A stretch of DNA of 64,000 nucleotides from Methylobacterium sp. WL1 (GTDB taxonomy: Bacteria; Pseudomonadota; Alphaproteobacteria; Rhizobiales; Beijerinckiaceae): the NCBI RefSeq assembly GCF_008000895.1, contig NZ_CP042823.1, forward strand, positions 1,801,001 to 1,865,000. The letters are read 5' to 3'. Position 1 is the first letter of the stretch. Each line of letters opens with the position of its first letter. Under the pieces are notes generated by a model, which searched no databases, was not told the DNA's origin, and was given only the letters and a program-made list of their open reading frames with translations. This document shows, one piece after another, positions 25,345 to 33,418 of the stretch. The translations under genes and the position numbers were made by a program.

Positions 25345-26589
25345 TCAGCGGGCCGCGAAGATCTCGATCCCGTCGAGGTGCAGGATCTGCTCCTCGTCGA
25401 GATCGACCTTCAGGTAGCGGAACCGGGCATTGTCGAAGCGGAGATAGAGCGGCAGGCCGGGGTGCCAGTCAGCATCCACGGCGTCGAAGACCAGGCGATA
25501 CGCGGCCTCGGTCTCGCCGAGCCACACCCGCATCATCTGGGCGCGCTCGCTGAGCTGCCCCCAGCGGTTGTAGAGCCGGATCTCCGAGACCCGCTCGACC
25601 GTGCCGAGGTCGAGCACGAACCAGGGCTTCGGCTCGAGCGCCGTGTGGAAGAAGAACGACGGGTCGCCGGTGGTCCGCTCGCCGTAGAGGCCGCTCGTCC
25701 CGGACCAGGGCGAGGCCGAGCTGGCCCGCCAGGTCTTGCCCAGCGCGATGTTCTCGGACGGCCGGACCGAGACCAGGGTGTCCATCTCCAGTTCGCCGAC
25801 CAGCGTCTTGATCTTCTTCGAGGCCTCCCGCAGGGGCGGGATCTCCAAGTCGAGCTTGTAGATCAGGTTCGACAGGATGCTCTGGTCGAAGCGGTGGTCG
25901 ATGAAGCCGTCGAAATCGGCTAAGCCCATCTGGTTGGGGATGTCGGTCACCACCCGTTCGTCGCCGGCGTAGCGCAGCCATTCGGCGACCAAGTGACGGG
26001 TCTCCGGGCCGACCATGAAGGCGATCCAGGTCGCCTGGATCTGGTCGGCGTTCCAGTAGCGCTCGGCGTCGCAGTCCATGAGCACGAAGCAGTCGCGCTT
26101 GGTCCAGACCCGCTGCGGCTTGCCGTGCAGCACGCCCACCGCGACCCGGCGCCCGGATTCGGCGAGCCAGGTCAGGAGCGGCGTGACCGGCGGCAGCGGA
26201 TCGGCGTCGATCGCCTGCATGCCGGTATCGGTGAACACGATGAAGTCGCCGTCGCGGCTGTGCGCGAGCGCCTCGGCGATGATGTAGGGCTTCCAGGCCC
26301 AGTTCCCGGCGCCCCGGGACCGGTCGAGGATCGCCCTGTGCGCCGCGTAGAACGGCGTCCCGCGCAGCCGGTCGGGCGACCAGCTCTCGATCGTATCGAA
26401 ATCCCCGGTGGCGGCGGCCGCGGCCACGAGGCGGCGCTGGCTCTCGACGTAGTGGTACTTCGCGGCGAAGCTGACCAGGGTCTTGCGGCGCGGGCGCAGG
26501 CGCCGCCGCTGCTGCATCAGGACCTCGGCCCGGTGCATCGGGAAGGCGTTGACCCGCAGGGCCTCCGAGGGCTGGACATCGCTGGCCAA
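25345..26589 (-). CDS. Glycosyltransferase-like protein with C-terminal discoidin (F5/8 C) domain
   Basis: The N-terminal ~270 residues look like a GT-A glycosyltransferase-like domain (NWAWKPYIIAEAL, DGDFIVFTDTGMQ as the acidic metal site, DFDGFIDHRFDQSIL). The last ~135 residues form an F5/8 type C (discoidin) domain: NIALGKTWRASSASPWSG, WFVLDLGTVERVSEIRLYNR, then a C-terminal strand. The start is the TTG at 26589, behind GGGAGG at good spacing (414 residues); ATG 26538 is the alternative. The frame stays open upstream through a dispersed intergenic repeat, which I do not count as coding. A carbohydrate-binding discoidin fold on a protein without a signal peptide is unusual. Confidence 0.7.
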   Translation of the reverse strand: MASDVQPSEALRVNAFPMHRAEVLMQQRRRLRPRRKTLVSFAAKYHYVESQRRLVAAAAATGDFDTIESWSPDRLRGTPFYAAHRAILDRSRGAGNWAWKPYIIAEALAHSRDGDFIVFTDTGMQAIDADPLPPVTPLLTWLAESGRRVAVGVLHGKPQRVWTKRDCFVLMDCDAERYWNADQIQATWIAFMVGPETRHLVAEWLRYAGDERVVTDIPNQMGLADFDGFIDHRFDQSILSNLIYKLDLEIPPLREASKKIKTLVGELEMDTLVSVRPSENIALGKTWRASSASPWSGTSGLYGERTTGDPSFFFHTALEPKPWFVLDLGTVERVSEIRLYNRWGQLSERAQMMRVWLGETEAAYRLVFDAVDADWHPGLPLYLRFDNARFRYLKVDLDEEQILHLDGIEIFAAR

Positions 26590-26640
26590 ATCGATCCTCC
26601 CGGGCGGCTGACCCAGCCGTCGATCGGCGCACCGGCAAGA

Positions 26641-26775
26641 CCGGGATCCCAAGGGGCTTGAGCCCTTTGGCGGGGTTCGGGGGCGGAGCCCACGAGCATC
26701 GGGCGAAGCCCGACACCAGGGCTCCGCCCTGGACCCGCAAAAGGCCACGGACCTTTTGAATCCAGGATTCTTTTC
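26641..26775. repeat. Dispersed intergenic repeat, longer copy
   Basis: A palindrome-rich stretch (CAGGGCTCCGCCCTG, and complementary GGGC/GCCC runs around 26690-26710) between two minus-strand genes. Its 50 bases at 26718-26767 match 62539-62588 with five differences. I recall such elements from Methylobacterium intergenic regions; it may also act as a transcript end for the gene at 26848. Confidence 0.75.
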
Positions 26776-26847
26776 GGTGCGCAGGACCGACTCAAGGTTT
26801 CTCGGGCGCTTGTCACCGAGTTTCCCGCCTTCGGCAAGGGCGGCGGT

Positions 26848-28197
26848 TCAGGCGTCGTCGAAGGCGAGATTCTCGATCGGGTAGTCGAGCATCAGCGCGC
26901 GCCGTTCCGGCGAATTATCCCATTCGCCGACCTTCGTGTAGCCGCCCGCCACGTCCAGCACCTCAACCACCGTGCCGATGGTCGGGATGCTCTTGAAGTG
27001 CTGCGGCCAGCCGGAGGCGAAGTAGAACACTTGCTCGACCCGGTCTGAGAGCTGGCAGACGCCGGGGCCGAAGGTGCCGAGCCCGAACACGAGGTAGCGC
27101 CCGTTCATCAGCGCCGCGACGTCGTCCGTCAGCGCGCCGCTCTGCGTCGAGAGCGGTACGCCGCGCGCCGCGATCCAGGCTTCCAACGCCGGGATCACCG
27201 GGTTGAGCCGGTTCTCGAACACCAACTTGATCGACGCGATCTTGCCCTCCCCCAGGAGCCGGTCGATCACCATCCGGTAGAAGGCGAGCGGCGGCTGCGG
27301 GTATTGCGGCGCCACCCAGGTGCCGAAGATGTCGCCCGAGCGGATATGGATCAGCAACGCGTCGTCGGGCTTCTCGGGGATCTGTGCCGGCAGCCGGTTG
27401 AACAGCGGCCGGATGGTGGTCCGCACGATCTCCCGGGTCTCCTCGGGGCCGAGCACGCCGGCCAGACGCTGGATCCCGAGATCGAAATACATCCCCGACA
27501 GGTAGGCCCCGTCCTCCGGCAGCGGCTCGGATCCGGGAATGAAGGTGATGCCGCCGAGCGTCACGGGTCCGGATAGGGCGATCACCGCACTGCGGTCGGC
27601 GGCGGGGAGCTTGATCGTCTTGAGGTTGAGGTTGCGGGCGATCCCGATCGCCAGCAGGCACTGGATCAGGCAATTGCCGAAGGCGCCGCACTCGTAGAGT
27701 GCGATGCCGACCAGCGCGTGCGACCGGGGCCGCTCGGCGCTGACGAGGCTGTAGGTGATGTAGGGCGTGGATCCCGGCCGCTCGCCGGCCATGTCGAACG
27801 ACGCGCCCAAGACCTGCCGCAGGGCGATCAAGTCGAACGCGGCGCGCGCGCACCAGACCTGCACGGCCGGGAGGCCCGCCCCGGCCGGGAGCTTTGCGGT
27901 CACCCGGACGTGGCGCGCCCAGGTGCCCTCGCCGGGCTCGATCACCCGGGCCGCCGAGGCCCCCTCGCCCGCCTCGAGGGCGACCTCCGACCAGACCTCC
28001 CCGTCATCCGAGACGGCGAGATCCCGGAGTTCGCCGTCGCCCCCGACGGCGTGGATCGGGAAGCGCAGGCCGAGATCGACCTGCAGCCGGACGGTGCAGG
28101 CGGGATCGGGGCGTCGCGCCTCGGTATCCAGCCGATGCCACGGCTGTCCCGCCGCCAGGTCGATCAGATCGTCCGTCCCGCCGAGTGCCGCGCGCAT
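26848..28197 (-). CDS. Putative fucosyltransferase-like protein with N-terminal discoidin-like domain
   Basis: A 449-residue protein. Residues ~30-125 look like a diverged F5/8 C fold (LRDLAVSDDGEVWSEVAL, WARHVRVTA). From about 170 a second domain begins (CGAFGNCLIQCLLAIGIAR), with LLIHIRSGDIFGTW near residue 283; this HxRxGD pattern is the GDP-fucose binding motif of GT11/GT23-type fucosyltransferases. A late LGTFGPGVCQLS segment fits the third motif region. It therefore may transfer a 6-deoxyhexose to the surface glycan. Together with its downstream neighbour it forms a pair of discoidin-bearing transferase-like proteins. Confidence 0.6.
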   Translation of the reverse strand: MRAALGGTDDLIDLAAGQPWHRLDTEARRPDPACTVRLQVDLGLRFPIHAVGGDGELRDLAVSDDGEVWSEVALEAGEGASAARVIEPGEGTWARHVRVTAKLPAGAGLPAVQVWCARAAFDLIALRQVLGASFDMAGERPGSTPYITYSLVSAERPRSHALVGIALYECGAFGNCLIQCLLAIGIARNLNLKTIKLPAADRSAVIALSGPVTLGGITFIPGSEPLPEDGAYLSGMYFDLGIQRLAGVLGPEETREIVRTTIRPLFNRLPAQIPEKPDDALLIHIRSGDIFGTWVAPQYPQPPLAFYRMVIDRLLGEGKIASIKLVFENRLNPVIPALEAWIAARGVPLSTQSGALTDDVAALMNGRYLVFGLGTFGPGVCQLSDRVEQVFYFASGWPQHFKSIPTIGTVVEVLDVAGGYTKVGEWDNSPERRALMLDYPIENLAFDDA

Positions 28198-28332
28198 CGC
28201 CCCTGGATCCTCCCGAATGCCGGGAGATCCTGTACCGGAGCCGATGGCGGTCGTCCCGCCTGACGAGAGCCGTTCCCGGTCGTGTCGCGATCGACGCCGG
28301 TGGAACCGCCATCGGAACGGGCCCGATGGGCC

Positions 28333-28560
28333 TCAACGCCAGGCGGGCGTGAGGCCGCCGGGCATCAGGACCCCCAGCCCCGCGCCCGGCTTGCCCGGAA
28401 GCGCGGCGTGGTGGCGGCAGCCGGCGTCGCAGAACGCGCGCAGGGTGTGCCGGTCCAGGCCGACATCGTGCAGCGCATCGTCGTCGAGCGCCGAGAGGAC
28501 GCGGTAGGTCCGCGCAGCCGCGCGCCGGACCCGAATGGATCTCAAGATCGAGACCAGCAT
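28333..28560 (-). CDS. DUF1127 small protein
   Basis: A 75-residue protein with the DUF1127 (YjiS-like) signature: an arginine-rich helix (RSIRVRRAAARTYRVL) followed by LDDDALHDVGLDRHTLR at residues ~25-41. Family members are small Arg-rich proteins; some bind RNA and affect phosphate or carbon metabolism in alphaproteobacteria. A strong GGAGGAG precedes ATG 28560. The C-terminal ~30 residues are not part of the domain. Confidence 0.8.
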   Translation of the reverse strand: MLVSILRSIRVRRAAARTYRVLSALDDDALHDVGLDRHTLRAFCDAGCRHHAALPGKPGAGLGVLMPGGLTPAWR

Positions 28561-28605
28561 ATCGTGCTCTCCTCCGTCATGAATATTGATGTGGTGTCGG
28601 TATTA

Positions 28606-28631
28606 GACGAATGGCAGCGTCGTTTTATTCC
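28606..28631 (-). promoter_or_regulatory. Candidate ECF-type promoter for the DUF1127 gene
   Basis: Minus strand reads GGAATA (28631-28626), 16 bases, then CGTC (28609-28606), about 45 bases upstream of the ATG. GGAA(T/C)-N16-CGT is the general shape of ECF sigma promoters. The ECF gene at 30222 has a similar GGAATA box. Confidence 0.35.
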
Positions 28632-28643
28632 ACGGTTCGCGCA

Positions 28644-29333
28644 TCACTCATTTGAGCGATACTCCGTCGAAAATCCTGTCGGCTGCCAGTTTGCTTCGGC
28701 AGTGGCCGGGACGGGGAGCGGGCATAGCAGCAGCAGGCGCATCAGCTCGGCCTGCCGGTTGGTGCCGGTCTTCTCGAACAGACGGCGCAGATGCGCGCGC
28801 GCCGTGTGCAGGGTGATCCGGCGCCGGGCCGCGCTCGCCGCGAGATCGTGCCCGGCCAGGATGTCGGTGGCGAGCGCCGCCTCGGCCGGCGTGAAGCCGA
28901 ACAGCTCCTGCAGCGCCCCCGGGTCCGGCAGCGGGGCGGCGGCGGGGTCGATGACGCGTAGCAGCACTCCGTTGCCGGGGATCGGGCAGGCGGCGATCAG
29001 GAGCGTGCCGCCCTCCCCCGCGAGGCGAAGCGCGCCGCCGGTGCCGGTTGCGCAGCGGGCGACGAGCTGGCCGAACACCGCGGCGTGCTCGGGCGTGCCG
29101 GTGCACAGGTATCCGTTCCGGAGGCGCAGCAGGCCCCGGCGGACCAAGGCGTGGGCGGCGCGGTTCAGGACCTGCACGCGCCCGGACCGGTCGGTCACCG
29201 CCACCCCCTGCTCGAGATGCTCGACCAGCAGGCGAAGCGCGTCCTCCACAGGTGCCGGTTCGCGGGCCGGATCGGGCGTCGGCGTGGCGTGCCGATCGAA
29301 CGGGCGCAGGGTGCGGTCGGGACTGACGATCAC
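28644..29333 (-). CDS. LuxR-type transcriptional regulator with PAS-like sensor
   Basis: A 229-residue regulator. Residues ~30-130 form a PAS-like domain (EHLEQGVAVTDRSGRVQVLN). Residues ~140-205 are a GerE/LuxR HTH (FGFTPAEAALATDILAGHDL, then ITLHTARAHLRRLFEKTGTN). No phosphoacceptor receiver domain is present, so it is not a classical response regulator. The start is GTG 29333 with a GAGGG upstream. A target is not evident; the ECF/anti-sigma pair and DUF1127 gene are its neighbours. Confidence 0.82.
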   Translation of the reverse strand: MIVSPDRTLRPFDRHATPTPDPAREPAPVEDALRLLVEHLEQGVAVTDRSGRVQVLNRAAHALVRRGLLRLRNGYLCTGTPEHAAVFGQLVARCATGTGGALRLAGEGGTLLIAACPIPGNGVLLRVIDPAAAPLPDPGALQELFGFTPAEAALATDILAGHDLAASAARRRITLHTARAHLRRLFEKTGTNRQAELMRLLLLCPLPVPATAEANWQPTGFSTEYRSNE

Positions 29334-29418
29334 GCGCGGCCCTCATGGGATCGAAGCGGATGGCAGGATGTAGAACCCGGTTCCCCGCGCGGTTATTCCC
29401 GGACGCCGATCGAATTCG

Positions 29419-30225
29419 TCAGTGCGGCTGCCCGGTCCGGGCGCGGTACAGCGCGACGAAGCCCCGCAGGTCTCGGGCGTTGAGGTCCGACACCGCCCAG
29501 TAGGTGAGGTCGCCGGCGCTCCAGCGCTCGATGAACGTCCCGTCCCGGCGCGCCTCGACGGCCGCCGCATCGGCGGCCGCCGCATCGGCGGCCGCCGGCA
29601 CCACGGTGACGCTGATCACGTGCCGGTCGTGGCGGTAGACCAGGGTCGGCACCGGCTTGCCGTCGACGATGTCGATCCGGCCGCCGGCCAGCGGGTAGCC
29701 CCGTTCGGCGAGGTCGGGGGCGTCGGGGGCGATGATGGTGCGGCCGTTGAACCACGGCTTGACCACGTGCCCGTCCGAGGAGGGGATATCGTAGGGCTGC
29801 GGCGCGGCGAGACCTCGCAGATGGCCGGCCAGAATGGCGTCGGCCGCCCGCGGCGGGGGGGCGGCGATCCCGAGGGGACCGAGGCCACCGAGCGAGGCAC
29901 CGAGGGCGATCCCGACCACCAGCGTCGCGGCGAGCGCCGGCCAAGAGGTGAGCCGAGGGCTCAGCCAAGAGCTGATCCTTGCGCGGCGGGGCTCCGGGTC
30001 GGCGAACCCGACCTCCTGGACGATCCGTCCGCGCAGGGTCTCGGGGAGCGGCGCCGCCGCCAGCGTGGTCCGCACCGCGCCGGAGAGGCCGCGCAGGCGC
30101 TCGGCCCTGGTCCGGAGCTCGGGATCGGCCGCGAGGCGCCGCTCCATAGCCAGCACCTCGCCCGGCGACAGCTCGCCGTCGGCGTAGGCGCAGAGCAGCA
30201 GGAGGGTCTCGTCGCCGCCGGTCAT
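29419..30225 (-). CDS. Anti-sigma factor (membrane-anchored)
   Basis: A 268-residue partner of the ECF sigma factor, whose gene it overlaps by four bases. The N-terminal ~60 residues (AYADGELSPGEVLAMERRLA) match the anti-sigma domain of the ChrR/RsiW-like type, but without the zinc-binding HxxxCxxC. One membrane helix lies near residues 95-115, followed by a periplasmic part with GGRIDIVDGKPVPTLVY and YWAVSDLNARDLRGFVALY, as in many NrsF/RskA-like anti-sigmas. An Ala/Asp-rich run near residue 215 comes from a 15-bp direct duplication around 29570-29600. Confidence 0.85.
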   Translation of the reverse strand: MTGGDETLLLLCAYADGELSPGEVLAMERRLAADPELRTRAERLRGLSGAVRTTLAAAPLPETLRGRIVQEVGFADPEPRRARISSWLSPRLTSWPALAATLVVGIALGASLGGLGPLGIAAPPPRAADAILAGHLRGLAAPQPYDIPSSDGHVVKPWFNGRTIIAPDAPDLAERGYPLAGGRIDIVDGKPVPTLVYRHDRHVISVTVVPAAADAAAADAAAVEARRDGTFIERWSAGDLTYWAVSDLNARDLRGFVALYRARTGQPH

Positions 30226-30764
30226 CGCCCCTCCCCTGCGAGCCGTTCGAGCAGGTGCTGGCGCGCCCGCCCGAGACGCGACATCACGGTCCCGATCGGC
30301 ACGTCCGTCACCTCGGCGATCTCCCGGTAGCTCAGGCCGTGATACTCGCGCAGCACCAGCGTCTCGCGGAACGGGACCGGAAGCGCGTCGATCGCCCGGG
30401 CGAGACGCCCGCCCTCGTCGTGGGCGATGAGCGCGGCTTCGGGCGTCTCGGGCGCCTCGGCGTGCACGCTTCCTGCATCCAGGATCGCGCGGGCCTCTGG
30501 AGCGAGGTCCTCGGCGAAGACCACCGTCCGGGGCCGGTGCCGGTGCAGCCACGAATAGCCGGTGTTGCGGACGATGGTCAGGAACCACGCCCGGGCGTTG
30601 CCCTCCGCGAAGGTCTCGATCGCCCGATAGGCGCGCAGGCAGGCCTCCTGCATCACGTCTTCGGCGTCGGTGGCGTTGCCGGTGAGCCAGTGCGCGAGCC
30701 GGTAGCCCTCGTCGAGCCGGGGCAGGACGAGTTGGCTGAAGCGCGCACGGGCGAGCGTCGTCAT
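30222..30764 (-). CDS. ECF sigma-70 factor
   Basis: A 180-residue extracytoplasmic-function sigma factor. Region 2 is visible as DEGYRLAHWLTGNATDAEDV with AWFLTIVRNTGYSWLHRHR, and region 4 as LREYHGLSYREIAEVTDVP with GTVMSRLGRARQHL. Regions 1 and 3 are absent, as expected. It is co-transcribed with, and held by, the membrane anti-sigma factor downstream. A candidate own promoter lies at 30840-30865, which would make it autoregulated. The signal is unknown. Confidence 0.92.
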   Translation of the reverse strand: MTTLARARFSQLVLPRLDEGYRLAHWLTGNATDAEDVMQEACLRAYRAIETFAEGNARAWFLTIVRNTGYSWLHRHRPRTVVFAEDLAPEARAILDAGSVHAEAPETPEAALIAHDEGGRLARAIDALPVPFRETLVLREYHGLSYREIAEVTDVPIGTVMSRLGRARQHLLERLAGEGR

Positions 30765-30839
30765 GCGCCGCCGCCCGCCGGGTCCGTATCCTGCGCCGCC
30801 ATCGGCCGCTCACCCCGCAGCTTCGCGCCCCGGACTGAG

Positions 30840-30865
30840 AACCGTCGGGCCGTCCCGGGTATTCC
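30840..30865 (-). promoter_or_regulatory. Candidate ECF promoter upstream of the sigma gene
   Basis: Minus strand reads GGAATA (30865-30860), 15 bases, then CGGTT (30844-30840), 76 bases before the sigma ATG. This resembles autoregulated ECF promoters and shares its -35-like box with the site before the DUF1127 gene. Confidence 0.3.
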
Positions 30866-30881
30866 CGAGATCGGCGATAAA

Positions 30882-31832
30882 TCAGGCGTCGAGCCCGAGC
30901 ATCAACCCGAGATTCTGCACCGCCGCCCCGGAGGCGCCCTTGCCGAGGTTGTCGAGGCGCGCCACCAGCACCGCCTGACCGTGCTCGGAGGAGCCGAACA
31001 CCCGCAGCTCAAGCCGGTCGGTGTCGTTCAGATCCTCGGGGGTGATCTTCTCGCGGTGCTGGCCGGTCTCGGCGCCGGTCACCACCTGCACCAGCGGCTG
31101 GCCGGCGTACCAGTCGCGCAGGGCCGCCTCGAGGTCGCCGGAAGCGGGCTTGCCCGGCAGCGCGTCGAGGTGGAGCGGCACGCTTACCAGCATGCCCTGG
31201 CGGAAATTGCCCACCGACGGCACGAAGATCGGCCGCCGGGTGAGCCCGCTGTAGCGCTGCAGCTCCGGCACGTGCTTGTGGGCGAAGCCGAGGCCGTAGA
31301 GCAGGAACGGCGCCGCGCCGCCCCGCTCGTACTCCTCGATCATGCCCTTGCCGCCGCCGCTGTAGCCGCTGACCGCGTTGACGCTGAGCGGGATATCCGC
31401 CGGGATCAGGCCGGCCTCGACCAGGGGACGCAGGAGCGCGATCCCGCCCGTGGGGTAGCAGCCGGGATTGGCCACGCGCCGGGCGCGCGCCACGGCGGCG
31501 TCCTGCTCCCGGGTCATCTCCGGGAAGCCGTAGGTCCAGCCGGGGGCGACCCGGTGGGCGGTGCTGGCGTCGAGGATGCGCGGGCCGCCCCCGGGCAGGC
31601 CGTCGGCCAGCGCCACCGTCTCCCTGGCGGCGTCGTCCGGCAGGCACAGGACGGCGAGATCGACCTCGGCGAGCAGCGCGCGCTTCGCCTCCGGATCCTT
31701 CCGGTGCTCGGGCGCGATGCTGCGCAGGGTCACGCGGCCGTCGCGCTCCAGGCGCTCGCGGATGCCGAGACCGGTCGTGCCGGCCTCGCCATCGATGAAC
31801 ACGATGGGCCGCGTCGCTGCTTCGCTCGCCAT
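30882..31832 (-). CDS. argC: N-acetyl-gamma-glutamyl-phosphate reductase
   Basis: A 316-residue NADPH-dependent reductase of arginine synthesis that makes N-acetylglutamate semialdehyde. It is the short (type 2) ArgC: N-terminal nucleotide-binding segment [17 protein letters not shown], the catalytic cysteine in [10 protein letters not shown] near residue 118, and [15 protein letters not shown]. Length and motifs are complete. It stands alone on the minus strand without other arg genes. Confidence 0.93.
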   Translation of the reverse strand: MASEAATRPIVFIDGEAGTTGLGIRERLERDGRVTLRSIAPEHRKDPEAKRALLAEVDLAVLCLPDDAARETVALADGLPGGGPRILDASTAHRVAPGWTYGFPEMTREQDAAVARARRVANPGCYPTGGIALLRPLVEAGLIPADIPLSVNAVSGYSGGGKGMIEEYERGGAAPFLLYGLGFAHKHVPELQRYSGLTRRPIFVPSVGNFRQGMLVSVPLHLDALPGKPASGDLEAALRDWYAGQPLVQVVTGAETGQHREKITPEDLNDTDRLELRVFGSSEHGQAVLVARLDNLGKGASGAAVQNLGLMLGLDA

Positions 31833-31969
31833 GATCCGCCTCTCAGGCCAGAATCACGCCCGGCCGTCAGATCCTGGAGGTGACCATTGCGCGCACGCAT
31901 GTCAACGGCGGCGCCCGCATCGGCTCCGGCGCGGCGGCCGGGACGATGCGGGCGCGTGGTGTTCCGGCC

Positions 31970-32467
31970 TCAGGTCGGCAGGCGGCCGTCGGGCGAATAG
32001 CGGTCGATCGCCGAGGGTAGCTCCCGGGACAGGCGCGCCAGGAGCGCCGCCCGGCTCAGGCCGGTCTGACGGGTCAGGTGGTCGAGGGTCTCGGGCCCGA
32101 TGGCGCGCTCGAGGTCGGCCTCGGGGAGGTCGCGGTTGGCGCCGTGGTTGATCCACGAGGTGGCGGCCTCGCCGTGACCGCCCTTGGTGAAGTGGTCGAC
32201 GAGCTCGCTGAGCCCGCTGGCGATCAGGCCGCCGACGCCGGCGGTCCCGGCGCCGCCCAGAAGGCCCGAGAGGCCGGAGAAATTCTCGAGCCCGCCGGTC
32301 GCGGTCCCGGTTCCTGTCGGGGCCGATTTCGGCACGGACGGAACCTGCGCCGGGCTGGTCCCGTGGTCGTGGCCCTTCAGCAGCTCGGCGAGCTTGTCGC
32401 GGTTCTGGTAGCCGGCCACGGCCAGTAGGCCCAGCAGCGCGGTCATCGAGGGGTAACCCTTGCTCAT
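31970..32467 (-). CDS. YidB-like (DUF937) protein
   Basis: A 165-residue protein starting MSKGYPSMTALLGLLAVAG. A glycine-rich middle (LLGGAGTAGVGGLIASGLSE) and the conserved end SWINHGANRDLPEADLERAI with LDHLTRQTGLSRAALLARLS identify the YidB/DUF937 family. Its role is unknown; members are often found with stress-related genes, as here. It is the last gene of the minus-strand stress cluster. Confidence 0.8.
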   Translation of the reverse strand: MSKGYPSMTALLGLLAVAGYQNRDKLAELLKGHDHGTSPAQVPSVPKSAPTGTGTATGGLENFSGLSGLLGGAGTAGVGGLIASGLSELVDHFTKGGHGEAATSWINHGANRDLPEADLERAIGPETLDHLTRQTGLSRAALLARLSRELPSAIDRYSPDGRLPT

Positions 32468-32549
32468 CGGCGTGTCCTCTCGTGTAGCCGCCCATCGTCG
32501 TGGAAGCGCGGGCCCCGGTCGGCGGATGCCGGGCCCCGCGATGCGGATC

Positions 32550-32654
32550 TCAGCGGGGGCGGCGGGTCGGCGCGGCGGACCGGCCGGCGAAGCGGCGGCC
32601 GACATAGGCGATCAGCTTCGGCAGAACGAAGATGGTGAGGAGCTTGCGGATCAT
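32550..32654 (-). CDS. 34-residue basic/hydrophobic peptide
   Basis: A short ORF starting MIRKLLTIFVLPKLIAYVGR, with a GGAG eight bases before ATG 32654. One short hydrophobic helix is followed by an Arg/Ala-rich tail. It sits between the CsbD-like gene at 32674 and the YidB-like gene, in the same direction and with short spacers. I know no function; good ribosome binding site and context support translation. Confidence 0.55.
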   Translation of the reverse strand: MIRKLLTIFVLPKLIAYVGRRFAGRSAAPTRRPR

Positions 32655-32673
32655 CGTGGGTCTCCGTGACGGT

Positions 32674-33057
32674 TCAGCGGGGGGAGCGGGTGAGCCAGCC
32701 GACGCCGAAGGCGACGACGGCGACGGCGAGAAGGGTGCTGCTGCGGTGGTCGTCCGCGTAGCCGAGGGCGTCGCGGCCGAAGCGGGTGCCACGCTGCCGG
32801 GCCTCCCGGGCGTAGCGGCTGCCGTCGTCGAGGAGCCGTTCGCCCCGCCGGCGGGCTTCGTGGGCGAGCTCGGTGCCTTCTTCCACGAGATCTTCGGTGC
32901 GCTCCCGGGCGCGGCCGTAGGCGTGTTGCGCCCCGCCGGCGACCTGATCGACCGCGCCGCGGACTTGGCGGGCCGGATCGCCGGTCAGGCCGCCGAGCGC
33001 GGTGTTGGCGCGGCCCTTGAGGTGGCGCGTGGCGCCGCGAAACCCGTCCCGGTTCAT
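32674..33057 (-). CDS. CsbD-like/DUF883-like stress protein with C-terminal membrane helix
   Basis: A 127-residue protein. Residues ~10-47 follow the CsbD pattern (HLKGRANTALGGLTGD, then GAVDQVAGGAQHAYG). A charged helical stretch of about 50 residues follows, and the protein ends in one membrane helix (LLAVAVVAFGVGWLTR) as DUF883/ElaB-type proteins do. It is probably a general-stress or inner-membrane-associated protein. It is one of three CsbD-related genes within 2.1 kb. Confidence 0.75.
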   Translation of the reverse strand: MNRDGFRGATRHLKGRANTALGGLTGDPARQVRGAVDQVAGGAQHAYGRARERTEDLVEEGTELAHEARRRGERLLDDGSRYAREARQRGTRFGRDALGYADDHRSSTLLAVAVVAFGVGWLTRSPR

Positions 33058-33130
33058 GTGAGGCTCCTGTCTCGGTCCCTGGGGCGGAAGCGGCCGGGCG
33101 GCCGCCCCCGCGCTTGCGGCAGCGCTTGCG

Positions 33131-33334
33131 TCAATGCTTGCCGGTGATCTTGTCGGCGAGGTTCTTGGCGCCGTCCTTGGCGTCGCCGACGGTCTTCTGC
33201 GCTTCGCCCTTGAGCTCCTGGGCCTTGCCCTCGGCCACGAGCTTGTCGTTGCCGGTGACGTTGCCGGCGGCCTGCTTGACGTTGCCGACGGCCTCGTTGG
33301 CCAGGCCCTTGATCTTGTCGGTGGTGCTGCTCAT
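33131..33334 (-). CDS. CsbD-family stress protein
   Basis: A 67-residue, highly charged CsbD protein: KIKGLANEAVGNVKQAAGNV, then DKLVAEGKAQELKGEAQKTV, ending in a Lys-rich tail. The family is induced by general stress in many bacteria; molecular function is unknown. It lies between the membrane-protein gene at 33419 and the second CsbD-like gene, all in one direction. Confidence 0.88.
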   Translation of the reverse strand: MSSTTDKIKGLANEAVGNVKQAAGNVTGNDKLVAEGKAQELKGEAQKTVGDAKDGAKNLADKITGKH

Positions 33335-33386
33335 CGAAGGTCTCCTTGCGGGGTGCTGCGGGTGGCCGGCTCGTGCCGGTCGGCGA

Positions 33387-33411
33387 GGTCCCCGCCGGGA
33401 GGGCGGGGACC
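33387..33411 (-). terminator. Perfect hairpin after the 319-residue membrane-protein gene
   Basis: GGTCCCCGCC (33387-33396) and GGCGGGGACC (33402-33411) form a perfect 10-bp GC-rich stem with a 5-nt loop, eight bases past the stop of the upstream gene. There is no T-run, so it may slow or process the transcript rather than fully end it. Confidence 0.5.
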
Positions 33412-33418
33412 GAGGGGA

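Noticed and set aside
29567..29600. 15-bp direct duplication as a possible regulatory repeat
   Set aside because: It lies within the anti-sigma gene and simply encodes an Ala/Asp-rich linker.
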